This document shows positions 19,331 to 26,826 of a DNA stretch of 64,000 bases, in pieces. The stretch covers positions 1-64,000 of the forward strand of contig NZ_JAUXXE010000057.1 in assembly GCF_030681155.1 (NCBI RefSeq). Direction: 5' to 3'. Both the position numbers and the translations under genes were made by a program. The DNA comes from Phenylobacterium sp. GTDB taxonomy: Bacteria; Pseudomonadota; Alphaproteobacteria; Caulobacterales; Caulobacteraceae. The stretch's first letter is position 1; each line of letters begins with the position of its first letter. The notes beneath the pieces are model-generated. The model worked only from the letters and a program-made list of their open reading frames with translations, did not search any database and had not been told where the DNA came from.

Positions 19331-19846
19331 ATGAGCGCATTCCTCCGACCGTTCCTGCAACGCTGGCGTCTTTGGGCGTTGATCTCTTCGCTGCTGATGC
19401 TGGCTATCGCCCACGGGTTCGAGACCATTGGCGGCCTAGCCCCCTGCGCGCTCTGCCTGCGTGCGCGGGAGGTCTATTGGGTCGCGGCCTGGGTGGCGCT
19501 GGCTGGGATGTTCGTGGTGCGCATGCGCGGCGGCGAACGCTGGCGCGCGGCCTTTGACGGCGCCCTGGCGCTGATCTTCGCCGTGGGTGTCGGCGTCGCG
19601 GTCTATCATGCCGGCGCAGAATGGAAGTGGTGGCCCGGGCCCACCGCCTGCTCTGGCGGCGCCGGATCAGTGAACGCAGGCCAGATGGCTGACCTGTTGC
19701 AAGGCGCCAAGATCAAGCCGCCGGCCTGCGACAAGGCCGCCTGGGTCTTCCTGGGCTTATCCATGGCCGGCTGGAACGCGCTGGTGTCGTTGAAGCTGAC
19801 CATCCTCAGCCTGCTGGCTGTACGCCATGAACGGAGAGCGTCGTGA
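19331..19846 (+). CDS. dsbB: DsbB-family disulfide bond formation protein
   Basis: 171-aa inner-membrane protein with four predicted helices. The first periplasmic pair is CALC (about 38-41, in APCALCLRAREVYW). The second loop has Cys in PTACSGG (about 110) and PPACDKA (about 134), matching DsbB's two redox pairs that re-oxidise DsbA and reduce ubiquinone. The final four bases overlap the coq7 start, giving a coupled pair that joins quinone use with quinone synthesis. Confidence 0.88.
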   Translation: MSAFLRPFLQRWRLWALISSLLMLAIAHGFETIGGLAPCALCLRAREVYWVAAWVALAGMFVVRMRGGERWRAAFDGALALIFAVGVGVAVYHAGAEWKWWPGPTACSGGAGSVNAGQMADLLQGAKIKPPACDKAAWVFLGLSMAGWNALVSLKLTILSLLAVRHERRAS

Positions 19847-20406
19847 GCGAGAAACCCATCCCGTCCCGCCCCGGCGTCGGAGCCGTCAGCGCCCGCCTTG
19901 CTGAGATCCTGCGTGTCGACCACGCTGGAGAGCTCGGCGCCGTCCACATCTATCGCGGGCAACGCGCGGTGCTGGGCGCGTCCAAGGGCCATGAGCGCAT
20001 CGCCGGCCAACTCGAAGAGATGGAAGGACACGAGGCGGTCCACCTGGCTCGCTTCGACCAACTTCTGAACGAGCATCAGGTACGTCCGACGGTCATGACG
20101 CCGCTGTGGCGCGCCGCGGCCTTCACCCTGGGGGCCGGCACCGCCCTGCTAGGCGAGAAAGCCGCGCATGCCTGCACCGAGGCGGTCGAGAACGTGATCG
20201 AGCAACACTACGCCAGCCAGATCGCCGAGCTTGAGGGCCGCGATCCTGAGCTCGCCGCCGAGCTTTCCAAATTCCGCGACGAGGAACTGGCCCACCGCGA
20301 TCACGCCGTCGAGGAAGGCGCTCGCGACGCGCCCGGCTATCCGCTCCTGTCCGCGGTGATCCGCGCCGGCTGCAAGGCGGCCATCAAGATCAGCGAAAAA
20401 CTGTGA
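19843..20406 (+). CDS. coq7: Demethoxyubiquinone hydroxylase Coq7
   Basis: 187-aa di-iron, membrane-associated enzyme that hydroxylates C6 of demethoxyubiquinone. The ferritin-like carboxylate/His ligands are visible: DHAGELGAVHIYRGQ (E-x-x-H), EEMEGHEAVH, EAVENVIEQHY and FRDEELAHRDHA. GTG start within GTGA overlaps dsbB; the stop overlaps the GNAT gene by four bases, so three genes are translationally coupled. Length is typical for the alphaproteobacterial form. Confidence 0.95.
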   Translation: MSEKPIPSRPGVGAVSARLAEILRVDHAGELGAVHIYRGQRAVLGASKGHERIAGQLEEMEGHEAVHLARFDQLLNEHQVRPTVMTPLWRAAAFTLGAGTALLGEKAAHACTEAVENVIEQHYASQIAELEGRDPELAAELSKFRDEELAHRDHAVEEGARDAPGYPLLSAVIRAGCKAAIKISEKL

Positions 20407-21038
20407 CCGACGAAGAGATCACCGCCCTGCGCAGGGGCGCGGACGCCCCGGTCGTCGCCGGCCGAGCGGACGCGGCGGCGGTGGCGAGCGATCTTTCCGC
20501 CGCCTTCTCGACCGACCCGATCTTCAACTGGTTCCTGCGGGCCGATGCACTGCACGACGCGGCGCGGCTGAAACTGTTCAACCTGCTGGTCGCTGTCGCC
20601 TTGGCCGACGGCGAAGTGTTCCGGCCGGCCACCGGGGGCGCGGCCGCGGTCTGGCTGCCATCTGAGAGCCTAGGGCCCACGCCGTTCCTGCAAAGTCTGC
20701 GGACGCTTCCCCACATCCTCCAGGCCACTGGCCTCTCGCGTCTGTCACGGATGTCGTCGATGCGCGCGGTGATGGAGAAGCACCACCCTACGAGCCCGCC
20801 TCACGCCTATCTCTGGTTCCTCGGCGTGACGCCGCAGGCGCAGGGGCTGGGCGTTGGATCGCGTCTGCTGGCCCATGGCCTGGCGCGCGTCGATGAAAAG
20901 GGCCTGCCCGCCTATCTGGAATCCTCCAGCCCCGCCAACCTGTCGCTCTATCGGCGGCATGGGTTCGAGGTGATGGAGGTGCTGAGGCCCCAGCCCGACT
21001 CCCCACAGATGTGGGCCATGTGGCGCGAGGCGCGCTGA
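20403..21038 (+). CDS. GNAT family N-acetyltransferase
   Basis: 211-aa acetyltransferase. The acetyl-CoA-binding motif A is PQAQGLGVGSRLLAHGLARVDEKGLPAYLESS (Q/R-x-x-G-x-G/A near residues 140-147), followed by NLSLYRRHGFEVMEVL, the usual C-terminal GNAT block. The GTG start overlaps coq7 by four bases. Acceptor substrate is unknown; its place after coq7 reflects operon packing and gives no functional clue. Confidence 0.88.
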   Translation: MTDEEITALRRGADAPVVAGRADAAAVASDLSAAFSTDPIFNWFLRADALHDAARLKLFNLLVAVALADGEVFRPATGGAAAVWLPSESLGPTPFLQSLRTLPHILQATGLSRLSRMSSMRAVMEKHHPTSPPHAYLWFLGVTPQAQGLGVGSRLLAHGLARVDEKGLPAYLESSSPANLSLYRRHGFEVMEVLRPQPDSPQMWAMWREAR

Positions 21039-21045
21039 GCCCAAG

Positions 21046-21315
21046 GTGGCGCTCGCCCTCGCCTACTTCGCCGCCGTCAACCTCGCCGCCTTCGCGGCGT
21101 TCGGCTGGGACAAGCGCTGCGCCATGGCTGGCGCGCGGCGTATTCCTGAGAAAACCCTGCTCGGCCTGGCGGCCATCGGCGGCGGCCTCGGCTCGGTGCT
21201 GGCCCAACAGACCTTCCGCCACAAGACCCGCAAGCAGCCCTTCGCCAACATCCTCGTGGCGATTTTCGCGAGCCAGGCGCTGCTGGCGCTCGTGCTGATA
21301 GCCCGCCAGGACTAG
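21046..21315 (+). CDS. DUF1294 small membrane protein
   Basis: 89-aa protein with a hydrophobic N-terminal helix, the conserved FGWDKRCAMAGARRIPEKTL loop (about 19-38), a second helix and a basic QTFRHKTRKQPF segment before a third helix. This layout is the DUF1294 family; function unknown. GTG start at 21046, 8 bases after the GNAT stop, so it is probably the last gene of the yqaA-dsbB-coq7-GNAT run. Confidence 0.85.
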   Translation: MALALAYFAAVNLAAFAAFGWDKRCAMAGARRIPEKTLLGLAAIGGGLGSVLAQQTFRHKTRKQPFANILVAIFASQALLALVLIARQD

Positions 21316-21342
21316 ATCCGCCGACCGGGGTGTTTCGTAATC

Positions 21343-21371
21343 CCGTCATCGCGCAGTCACCGCATCGTCGC
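21343..21371 (+). promoter_or_regulatory. Possible Pho box (11-base-spaced repeats) before the TonB receptor
   Basis: Three heptamers in direct repeat at 11-base intervals: CCGTCAT, CAGTCAC, TCGTCGC, separated by CGCG and CGCA. The spacing and the first two units resemble the PhoB consensus CTGTCAT-N4-CTGTCAT; the third unit is weak. The site ends 46 bases before the receptor ATG. Could be chance in GC-rich DNA. Confidence 0.35.
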
Positions 21372-21417
21372 GCAGGCTTCCTACTCCCCCGATCTCAGTT
21401 TGCTCGGGGGTTTGCCT

Positions 21418-24021
21418 ATGTCTTTCGGTTATCGCGCGCGCGGTTGCGCCGCCTTCCTGCTCGCCACCACTGCGCTCTCCGGCCATGCGATGGCCGACGA
21501 GCTCGCCGCCGATGACGGCGCTGTCGACGAGATCGTCGTCACCGGCGCGCGCGAGGCTCAACGCGCCGCCATCGCCGTGAAGCGCGAGACCTTCGTCGTC
21601 GCCGACGTCGTGTCCGCCGACGACATCGGCAAACTGCCAGACCACAATACCGCCGCCGCCCTGCGCCGCATTCCCGGGATCTCGGTGATGGAAGATCAGG
21701 GCGAGCCGCGCTTCCCGGTCATCCGCGGTCTACGCTCGACCTACAACCGCACGACCATCGACGGCGCCCTCGTCGCCTCGGTCGATGAAAGCGGCCGCAC
21801 CGTTCCGATGGATATCGTGCCCTCGGTGATGGCCGGCCGGCTGGAAGTGATCAAGACGGTCACGCCCGAACACGACGGCAACGCCATCGGCGGCGTCATC
21901 AACGTCACCACTCGCAGCGCATTCGATATGGGCCGGCCCTTCTTCAACGGCATGGCGTCCTATGGCGACTACGAGCGCAGCGGCGGGGTGCGCAATGACA
22001 AGCCCTCCTATCGCCTGGCCTTCGCCACCGGCATGACCTTCGGCGACCAGGACCAGTGGGGCGTGGTGATCGGCGCCTCGCACGAGCAGCTCGACTACGA
22101 CATCCCGCAGGTGGAATCACAGAGCCCGTCGGTGCGGGAATACACCGCCGCCGGCGCGCCCGTGGCCTCCGGCGCCCCCACCGGCAACGGCATCCAGGTT
22201 CCGACCTACAGCCGCCTGTTCTGGTACAACAACACCAAGCAGCGCAGCGGCGTGAACGCCAAAATCGAATACCGCCCGACCGACACCTTCCGTTGGGAGG
22301 CCTCGGGCCTGTTTGCGCGCATGGAGGACGACGAGGAGCGGATCGAGTACCGCGTCGAGCCGCTGGGCAATGTGGCGAACCAGACCCCGACCAGCGGCTT
22401 CTTCGCCCGTGGCCGCGGCGTCGTTCAACTGAACCAGCCGATCACCAAGCGCGAGATCAGCTTGGCGCGGACGGAATTTTCCTGGGACTTCGCCCCGCAG
22501 TGGACCGCGTCCGGCGACCTCGTCTACTCGCAGGCCGCGCTTGAGGTGCCAAACCACTCGGTGGAGTTCCGCACGGTCGACGCCCAGGCCGGAAGTTACG
22601 CCTTCAACTACCACACCACCAATCCGCTGTTCCCGGTCTTCACGTCGGTAAACGACGCCGCGGCGCGTAACCCGGCCAATTTGGTGCTGCAACAGCACCG
22701 CGACTCGCTGACCGAGGCGGCAGAAAAGACCGGCCAAATGCGTTTCGATCTCGCCTTCGACCAAGGCGCGGACGATCGCAACCTGAAGGCCAAGTTCGGC
22801 GGGCTGCTGCGCAGCACCAAGCGCGAGTTCAACTCCAGCCAGACCAACTATCGGGCCGGATCGGGCTTCGTCTACACCCTGGCCGAGGTCGATAAGCCGG
22901 GTCCTAGCGAACTGATCGCCGGCCGCTACCTGCTGTCGCCGCGCATCGACGCCAGCCAGGCCATGGCCTTCTTCAACGCCAATCGGGGCCGGTTCGTCAC
23001 CAGCGTCGCCGCCCCGACCGGCGACTATGAGGTCAAGGAAGACATCTACGCCGCCTATGCCCAGGCGAGCTACGCGTGGGGCGATTTCACCCTGCTTGGC
23101 GGCCTGCGCTATGAGCGCACCGAGGTCGAGTCCGACGCCGTGCGCAGCGCCGGCGGCGTGCTGACCCCGGTCAGCAACTCAGGTTCCTACGGCAACTGGA
23201 TGCCCAGCCTGCACCTGGAATGGAAGCCGATGCAGGACCTAGTCGTTCGCGCGGCCTGGACCAACACCATCGGCCGCCCGGACTATGACTCGCTCGCCGC
23301 CACCGAGAACCTCAGCTTCGATGGCAGCCAGGCGACGCTTTCGCGCGGCAACCCCAACCTGAAGGCCCGCGAAAGCCGGGGCCTCGACCTGTCGGTGGAA
23401 TACTATCCGCGCGACGGCATGGTCTCGCTGGCGGTGTTCTCCAAGGAGATCGAGAACGAGATCTTCACCCTGTCCTCGACCCAGACGCTGGACGTCGGAC
23501 GCGGCCCGGAAAGCGTCCTGGTCTCCACCCCGCGCAACGCCGAGTCGGCCAAGATCCGCGGCGTGGAATTCGCCGTGCAGCAGGCCTTCACCTTCCTGCC
23601 CGAGCCCTTCGACGGCTTCGGCTTCAACGGCAACATCACCTGGCTGGACACCGAGTTCACGTTCCTGACCTCGGCCGGGCCGCGGGTCACCGGCCTGTAC
23701 CAGCAGCCTGAGATTACGACGAACGAGTCGATCTACTACCAGCGCGGTCCGTTCGAGGCCCGGGTCTCGCACAACTACATCGGCGGGCAGCTCGAAACGA
23801 TCAACGACGCCAACCCGAACTCCGACCAGTACTGGAAGGGCCGCCACCTGTTCGACGCCAGCGTCTCCTGGCGCTTCAACGACAACCTGACCGTCTTCGT
23901 GGAGGGCCAGAACCTTTCGAACACTGGCCGCCAGGAAGTCACCGGTCCCGGCCGCCGCTACCTGCAAGAGTGGGCCAACTACGGCCGCACCTATTGGGTC
24001 GGCGCAGCGTTGAACTTCTGA
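21418..24021 (+). CDS. TonB-dependent outer-membrane receptor
   Basis: 867-aa receptor with a signal peptide (cleavage near residue 27, GHAMA-DE) and a TonB box VDEIVVTGA just after it. The plug domain contains LPDHNTAAALRRIPGISVME and RGLRSTYNRTTIDG, then VIKTVTPEHDGNAIGGVINVTT. A 22-strand barrel follows, ending in WVGAALNF with C-terminal Phe for BAM recognition. The plug style is the Caulobacter/Xanthomonas class that imports carbohydrates or other bulky ligands. ATG 21418 follows a GGGGG run; the in-frame TTG at 21400 is less likely. A secreted partner gene follows after 11 bases. Confidence 0.95.
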   Translation: MSFGYRARGCAAFLLATTALSGHAMADELAADDGAVDEIVVTGAREAQRAAIAVKRETFVVADVVSADDIGKLPDHNTAAALRRIPGISVMEDQGEPRFPVIRGLRSTYNRTTIDGALVASVDESGRTVPMDIVPSVMAGRLEVIKTVTPEHDGNAIGGVINVTTRSAFDMGRPFFNGMASYGDYERSGGVRNDKPSYRLAFATGMTFGDQDQWGVVIGASHEQLDYDIPQVESQSPSVREYTAAGAPVASGAPTGNGIQVPTYSRLFWYNNTKQRSGVNAKIEYRPTDTFRWEASGLFARMEDDEERIEYRVEPLGNVANQTPTSGFFARGRGVVQLNQPITKREISLARTEFSWDFAPQWTASGDLVYSQAALEVPNHSVEFRTVDAQAGSYAFNYHTTNPLFPVFTSVNDAAARNPANLVLQQHRDSLTEAAEKTGQMRFDLAFDQGADDRNLKAKFGGLLRSTKREFNSSQTNYRAGSGFVYTLAEVDKPGPSELIAGRYLLSPRIDASQAMAFFNANRGRFVTSVAAPTGDYEVKEDIYAAYAQASYAWGDFTLLGGLRYERTEVESDAVRSAGGVLTPVSNSGSYGNWMPSLHLEWKPMQDLVVRAAWTNTIGRPDYDSLAATENLSFDGSQATLSRGNPNLKARESRGLDLSVEYYPRDGMVSLAVFSKEIENEIFTLSSTQTLDVGRGPESVLVSTPRNAESAKIRGVEFAVQQAFTFLPEPFDGFGFNGNITWLDTEFTFLTSAGPRVTGLYQQPEITTNESIYYQRGPFEARVSHNYIGGQLETINDANPNSDQYWKGRHLFDASVSWRFNDNLTVFVEGQNLSNTGRQEVTGPGRRYLQEWANYGRTYWVGAALNF

Positions 24022-24032
24022 GGACGACAGCA

Positions 24033-24842
24033 ATGATCAGGTATCTGGTGCTGGCCGGGGCGCTCGTCGCCTCGGCCGCCTACGCCCAGGAGGCGACCGC
24101 CCCCTCGCGTTCGGCCGAAGTGCTGCGCCGCTACTCGGCCCCCGAAGCGCGCCAAGGCGTGGCCGTGGATCGCGACCACGTCTACGCCGTCGCCAACTCC
24201 ACCATCGCCAAGTACGACAAGAAAACCGGGATGAAGGTGGCCGAGTGGAGGGGCGACCCTGCCCGCTACCCCCACATCAATTCCTGCGCAGTCATCGGCA
24301 AGGAGCTGGTTTGCGCCAGCTCCAACTTCCCAGCGGTCCCACAGACCAGTTCGGTGGAGTTCTTCGATCCGGCGACCATGACCCACCTTCGCACCGTGGC
24401 TCTGGGCCTCGGGACCGGCTCGATCACCTGGATCGACCGCAAGGATGGCGCTTGGTGGGCGGCGTTCGCCAACTATGACGGCAAGGGCGGCGAGGCGCCG
24501 CGCGATCACCGTCACACCGCCCTGGTGCGGTTCGACGACCAGTGGCGCAAGACCCAAAGCTGGAGCTTCCCGCCGTCCATCCTGGAACGCTTCAAGCCGA
24601 TGAGCTCGTCAGGCGGCGGCTGGGGGCCGGACGGCCGGCTCTATATCACCGGCCATGACCACCCCGAGCTCTACATCCTGACCCTGCCCAAGGGCGGACC
24701 GGTGCTCGACCATGTCGGGACCATCGGCGTGCCCGTCGAGGGCCAAGCCATCGACTGGGATGAAAGCCAGCCCGGCGTGCTGTACGGCATCAGCCGCCCC
24801 AACCGCGAAGTCCTGGCCATGCGAGTCCTGCCCGCGAAATAG
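24033..24842 (+). CDS. Secreted beta-propeller-like protein paired with the TonB receptor
   Basis: 269-aa protein with a signal peptide (MIRYLVLAGALVASAAYAQE, cut before Gln/Glu). The mature part reads as repeated beta segments such as GVAVDRDHVYAVANSTIAKY, GGGWGPDGRLYITGHDHPELY and IDWDESQPGVLYGISRPNRE, typical of a six-blade propeller (SMP-30/phytase-like fold). It starts 11 bases after the receptor stop with AGGA between, so it is co-transcribed. A surface or periplasmic ligand-binding or hydrolytic role with the receptor is likely but unproven. Confidence 0.75.
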   Translation: MIRYLVLAGALVASAAYAQEATAPSRSAEVLRRYSAPEARQGVAVDRDHVYAVANSTIAKYDKKTGMKVAEWRGDPARYPHINSCAVIGKELVCASSNFPAVPQTSSVEFFDPATMTHLRTVALGLGTGSITWIDRKDGAWWAAFANYDGKGGEAPRDHRHTALVRFDDQWRKTQSWSFPPSILERFKPMSSSGGGWGPDGRLYITGHDHPELYILTLPKGGPVLDHVGTIGVPVEGQAIDWDESQPGVLYGISRPNREVLAMRVLPAK

Positions 24843-24849
24843 GCGAGCC

Positions 24850-25410
24850 CTAGGCCTCCAGCTCGATGTCCCAATAGAGGTAGTCGAGCCAGCTCTTGTG
24901 CAGGTGGTGCGGCGGGAACTTGCGGCCGCGATCCTGCAGTTCATGGGCCGTCGGGCGGCGCGGCTGGTGGAAGGGGTGCATGTGCGCTTCGTGCGGCGTG
25001 CGCCCGCCCTTGGCCAGGTTGCACCGCGCGCAGGCCGTGACGATGTTTTCCCAGGTCGTCCGGCCGCCGCGCGATCGCGGCACGACATGATCGAAGGTCA
25101 GATCATCTCCTACCGTGCAGTACTGGCAGGAGAAGGAATCGCGCAGGAACAGGTTGAAGCGCGTGAAGGCCGGCGGCCGATCTTGCGGCACGTAGTGCTT
25201 CAGCGAAACAACGCTCGGAAGCCGCATGGCGAATGACGGAGAGTGGACTTCCTGGTCGTAGGTCGAGACCACATCGACGCGATCAAGGAACACCGCCTTG
25301 ATCACCTCCTGCCACGGCCAGAGGGACAGCGGATAGTAGCTGAGGGGACGGAAGTCCGCGTTCAGCACAAGGCAGGGCCAGCCGGAGGGCGGGTGACTAA
25401 GCACCTGCAT
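24850..25410 (-). CDS. HNH endonuclease family protein
   Basis: 186-aa protein with a zinc-finger-stabilised HNH core: CQYC (about 96-99), DLTFDHVVPRSRGG (catalytic His), WENIVTACARCNLAKG (Asn and second CXXC). The N-terminal LNADFRPLSYYPLSLWPWQE segment is the conserved extension found in chromosomal HNH proteins of alphaproteobacteria, distinct from phage or restriction enzymes. Biological role unknown. The stop lies 8 bases from the convergent propeller gene. Confidence 0.88.
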   Translation of the reverse strand: MQVLSHPPSGWPCLVLNADFRPLSYYPLSLWPWQEVIKAVFLDRVDVVSTYDQEVHSPSFAMRLPSVVSLKHYVPQDRPPAFTRFNLFLRDSFSCQYCTVGDDLTFDHVVPRSRGGRTTWENIVTACARCNLAKGGRTPHEAHMHPFHQPRRPTAHELQDRGRKFPPHHLHKSWLDYLYWDIELEA

Positions 25411-25579
25411 GGCCGGGCCTCCCGGAGAGCAGAGCTGCTCTTATGGGGTGCGGGTAGAGACTGAAGACAGGCCCCCTTTCGCGATCCGAGCATCCGGCGA
25501 ATCGCCCGCGTGGGAGACTCCCGTGACCTGAGAATTATAGGTCAGAACTTGAGACAGCTCCATGACTAGCGCAAGCACC

Positions 25580-25607
25580 CCGCCCGGGAAAAATAGTCCC
25601 GGACGGG
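25580..25607 (-). terminator. GC-rich hairpin after the 35-aa gene
   Basis: On the minus strand CCCGTCCGGGA and TCCCGGGCGGG pair as an 11-base stem (one G-T) around a CTATTTT-type loop, 17 bases after the small-gene stop. No T-run follows, so it may slow polymerase, shield a 3' end or separate the small transcript from the HNH gene. Confidence 0.5.
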
Positions 25608-25623
25608 ACGCACGCTGCAGGCA

Positions 25624-25731
25624 TTAGACGCCGACGACGGCGGTGGCGCCGGCCAGGCTCAAGCTGATGAGCACGAAGACCACCGCGATGCTGGTGTCGA
25701 AGAAGCGGCCGAGATTGGTGAGAGCAGACAT
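25624..25731 (-). CDS. Small single-helix membrane protein A (35 aa)
   Basis: Too short for ordinary gene calling. ATG 25731 to TAA 25624 encodes a short amphipathic N-terminus (MSALTNLGRFFDTS), then one hydrophobic helix of about 20 residues ending in GATAVVGV. AGGA lies 8 bases before the ATG. It is a paralog of the 37-aa protein at 25939-26052: an ungapped alignment of the last 27 residues gives 12 identities, including RxFD at the membrane edge and S-x-x-LAxAT near the end. It has its own promoter with a TTAGAT/ATCTAA dyad. Predicted inner-membrane peptide; function unknown. Confidence 0.7.
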   Translation of the reverse strand: MSALTNLGRFFDTSIAVVFVLISLSLAGATAVVGV

Positions 25732-25798
25732 TGTTTCGTTCCTGTCGGTTTAGTTTGAAGCCCCGCCTCGACGAAGCTGTGTCCGATCTGGACGATGC

Positions 25799-25828
25799 TT
25801 AGATATGCCCACATCTAAACGATGTACA
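25799..25828 (-). promoter_or_regulatory. Promoter with TTAGAT/ATCTAA dyad (copy 1)
   Basis: Minus strand: -35-like TGTACA (25828-25823), 17-base spacer, -10 TATCTA (25805-25800). Spacer and -10 contain TTAGAT-N8-ATCTAA (25799-25818), a perfect 6-base inverted repeat placed where a repressor would block polymerase. The same block, including a flanking CGTAAA and CATCGT, recurs upstream of the second small gene. Confidence 0.65.
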
Positions 25829-25883
25829 GATACATTTTACGATGTAAGCTATTCGAAATTGCATGGGCCGCTGCACGCAACAA

Positions 25884-25910
25884 AAAGGGGACCCGATGGA
25901 GGTCCCCTTT
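25884..25910 (-). terminator. Intrinsic terminator of the 37-aa gene
   Basis: Perfect 10-base stem AAAGGGGACC/GGTCCCCTTT with loop CGATGGA. On the minus strand the stem is followed by TTGTTG, giving a T-rich tail of five with the stem's last bases. It lies 29 bases beyond the 37-aa gene stop and isolates it from the 35-aa unit downstream. Confidence 0.85.
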
Positions 25911-25938
25911 CGAAATCAAGCGTTACCGAGGCGGAGGC

Positions 25939-26052
25939 TTAGCCGCCGACACTCACCGTAGCGGCCGCCAGGCCGATGCTAAGCACCACCAGGGCGACGG
26001 GGACGAACCGGTCAAAAAGCCGTTCGAAGCGGGTTAAGCGAGCGAGAGACAT
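25939..26052 (-). CDS. Small single-helix membrane protein B (37 aa)
   Basis: ATG 26052 to TAA 25939. A basic amphipathic N-terminus (MSLARLTRFERLFDRF) precedes one hydrophobic helix ending GLAAATVSVGG. GGAAGG lies 8 bases before the ATG, a strong ribosome site. Paralog of the 35-aa protein (see that entry); the two leaders also share TTCAAACT shortly before the ribosome site. It has its own dyad promoter and intrinsic terminator, i.e. a complete monocistronic unit. Divergent from the TetR gene. Predicted inner-membrane protein; function unknown. Confidence 0.75.
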   Translation of the reverse strand: MSLARLTRFERLFDRFVPVALVVLSIGLAAATVSVGG

Positions 26053-26114
26053 TACACACACCTTCCAGTTTGAAACCCTCGGGGGAGCGAGGGCGTTTGT
26101 TATTTGAACGATGT

Positions 26115-26143
26115 TAAGATAACACCGATCTAAACGCCGTCAA
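26115..26143 (-). promoter_or_regulatory. Promoter with TTAGAT/ATCTTA dyad (copy 2), shared with tetR
   Basis: Minus strand: -35 TTGACG (26143-26138), 16-17-base spacer, -10 TATCTT. Spacer and -10 hold TTAGAT-N7-ATCTTA (26133-26115), the second copy of the operator-like dyad. Upstream lies a further palindrome AAGATCATCTT and the inverted pair ACGCCGT/ACGGCGT. As the intergenic region is shared, the same site could autoregulate the divergent TetR gene at 26187. Confidence 0.65.
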
Positions 26144-26186
26144 GATGATCTTTACGGCGTCCAGATTCAGATTTAGAGTGGCCGTC

Positions 26187-26816
26187 ATGAGAGAAGCTGC
26201 AGCCGCCGACAACAGGCCCTATCACCATGGCGATCTTCGCCGCGCGTTGATCGATGCGGCTCGACGGCTGCTGGAAAACGAAGGCCCGACGGCCCTGTCG
26301 TTGCGCGCGGTCGCCCGCGAGGCCGGGGTCAGTCCGGCGGCTCCCTATCACCACTTCAAGGACAAGGGCGAACTGCTCGACGCTGTGGCCCACGAGGGCT
26401 GGGACCTTCTGAACGAACTGATGACCGACGCCCGCGCCAAGCAGACCTCGGTCCGCGACAAGCTGACCGCCCTCGGCGTGGCCTATGTGAAGTTCGCCCG
26501 CGACAACCCGGCGCTCTACCGCGTGATGTACGACTGCTCGCGCGACAAGGAAAACCTGCCCGAGCACCTGCACGCCGACAACGACAGCGCCTATTGCCAG
26601 GTCCGCGACACCCTGGTCGAGGCCGGCGCCTCGCCGCTGGACGAGACCGAACTGGAACTCGCCACCACCGCGGCCTGGTGCGCCGCGCACGGCCTGGCCG
26701 AAATGGTCGCCTTCAAGCAGTTCGATCACCTGAAGGTCACGATGGGCGGCGAGGAGGCCTTCCTGCGCGGCGTCTTTGAACATATGGGCATTTTCGGGCA
26801 CGCCCGCACGGACTAG
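26187..26816 (+). CDS. TetR/AcrR-family transcriptional regulator
   Basis: 209-aa repressor. N-terminal HTH: YHHGDLRRALIDAARRLLEN, then LSLRAVAREAGVSPAAPYHH (recognition helix), then FKDKGELLDAVA. The C-terminal ligand domain resembles the TetR_C_33 (WHG) class, with YVKFARDNPALYRVMY and TTAAWCAAHGLAEM. ATG 26187 is chosen as it begins just before the HTH; in-frame starts upstream lie in the shared promoter region. It is divergent from the 37-aa membrane protein and the only plausible regulator of the two dyad promoters. Ligand unknown. Confidence 0.9.
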   Translation: MREAAAADNRPYHHGDLRRALIDAARRLLENEGPTALSLRAVAREAGVSPAAPYHHFKDKGELLDAVAHEGWDLLNELMTDARAKQTSVRDKLTALGVAYVKFARDNPALYRVMYDCSRDKENLPEHLHADNDSAYCQVRDTLVEAGASPLDETELELATTAAWCAAHGLAEMVAFKQFDHLKVTMGGEEAFLRGVFEHMGIFGHARTD

Positions 26817-26826
26817 AAGTCTCCGG

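Noticed and set aside
25411-25579. Possible riboswitch or structured leader before the HNH gene
   Set aside because: Only short GGGAGACTCCC and GACCT/AGGTC pairs are visible; no known riboswitch core and no strong promoter.
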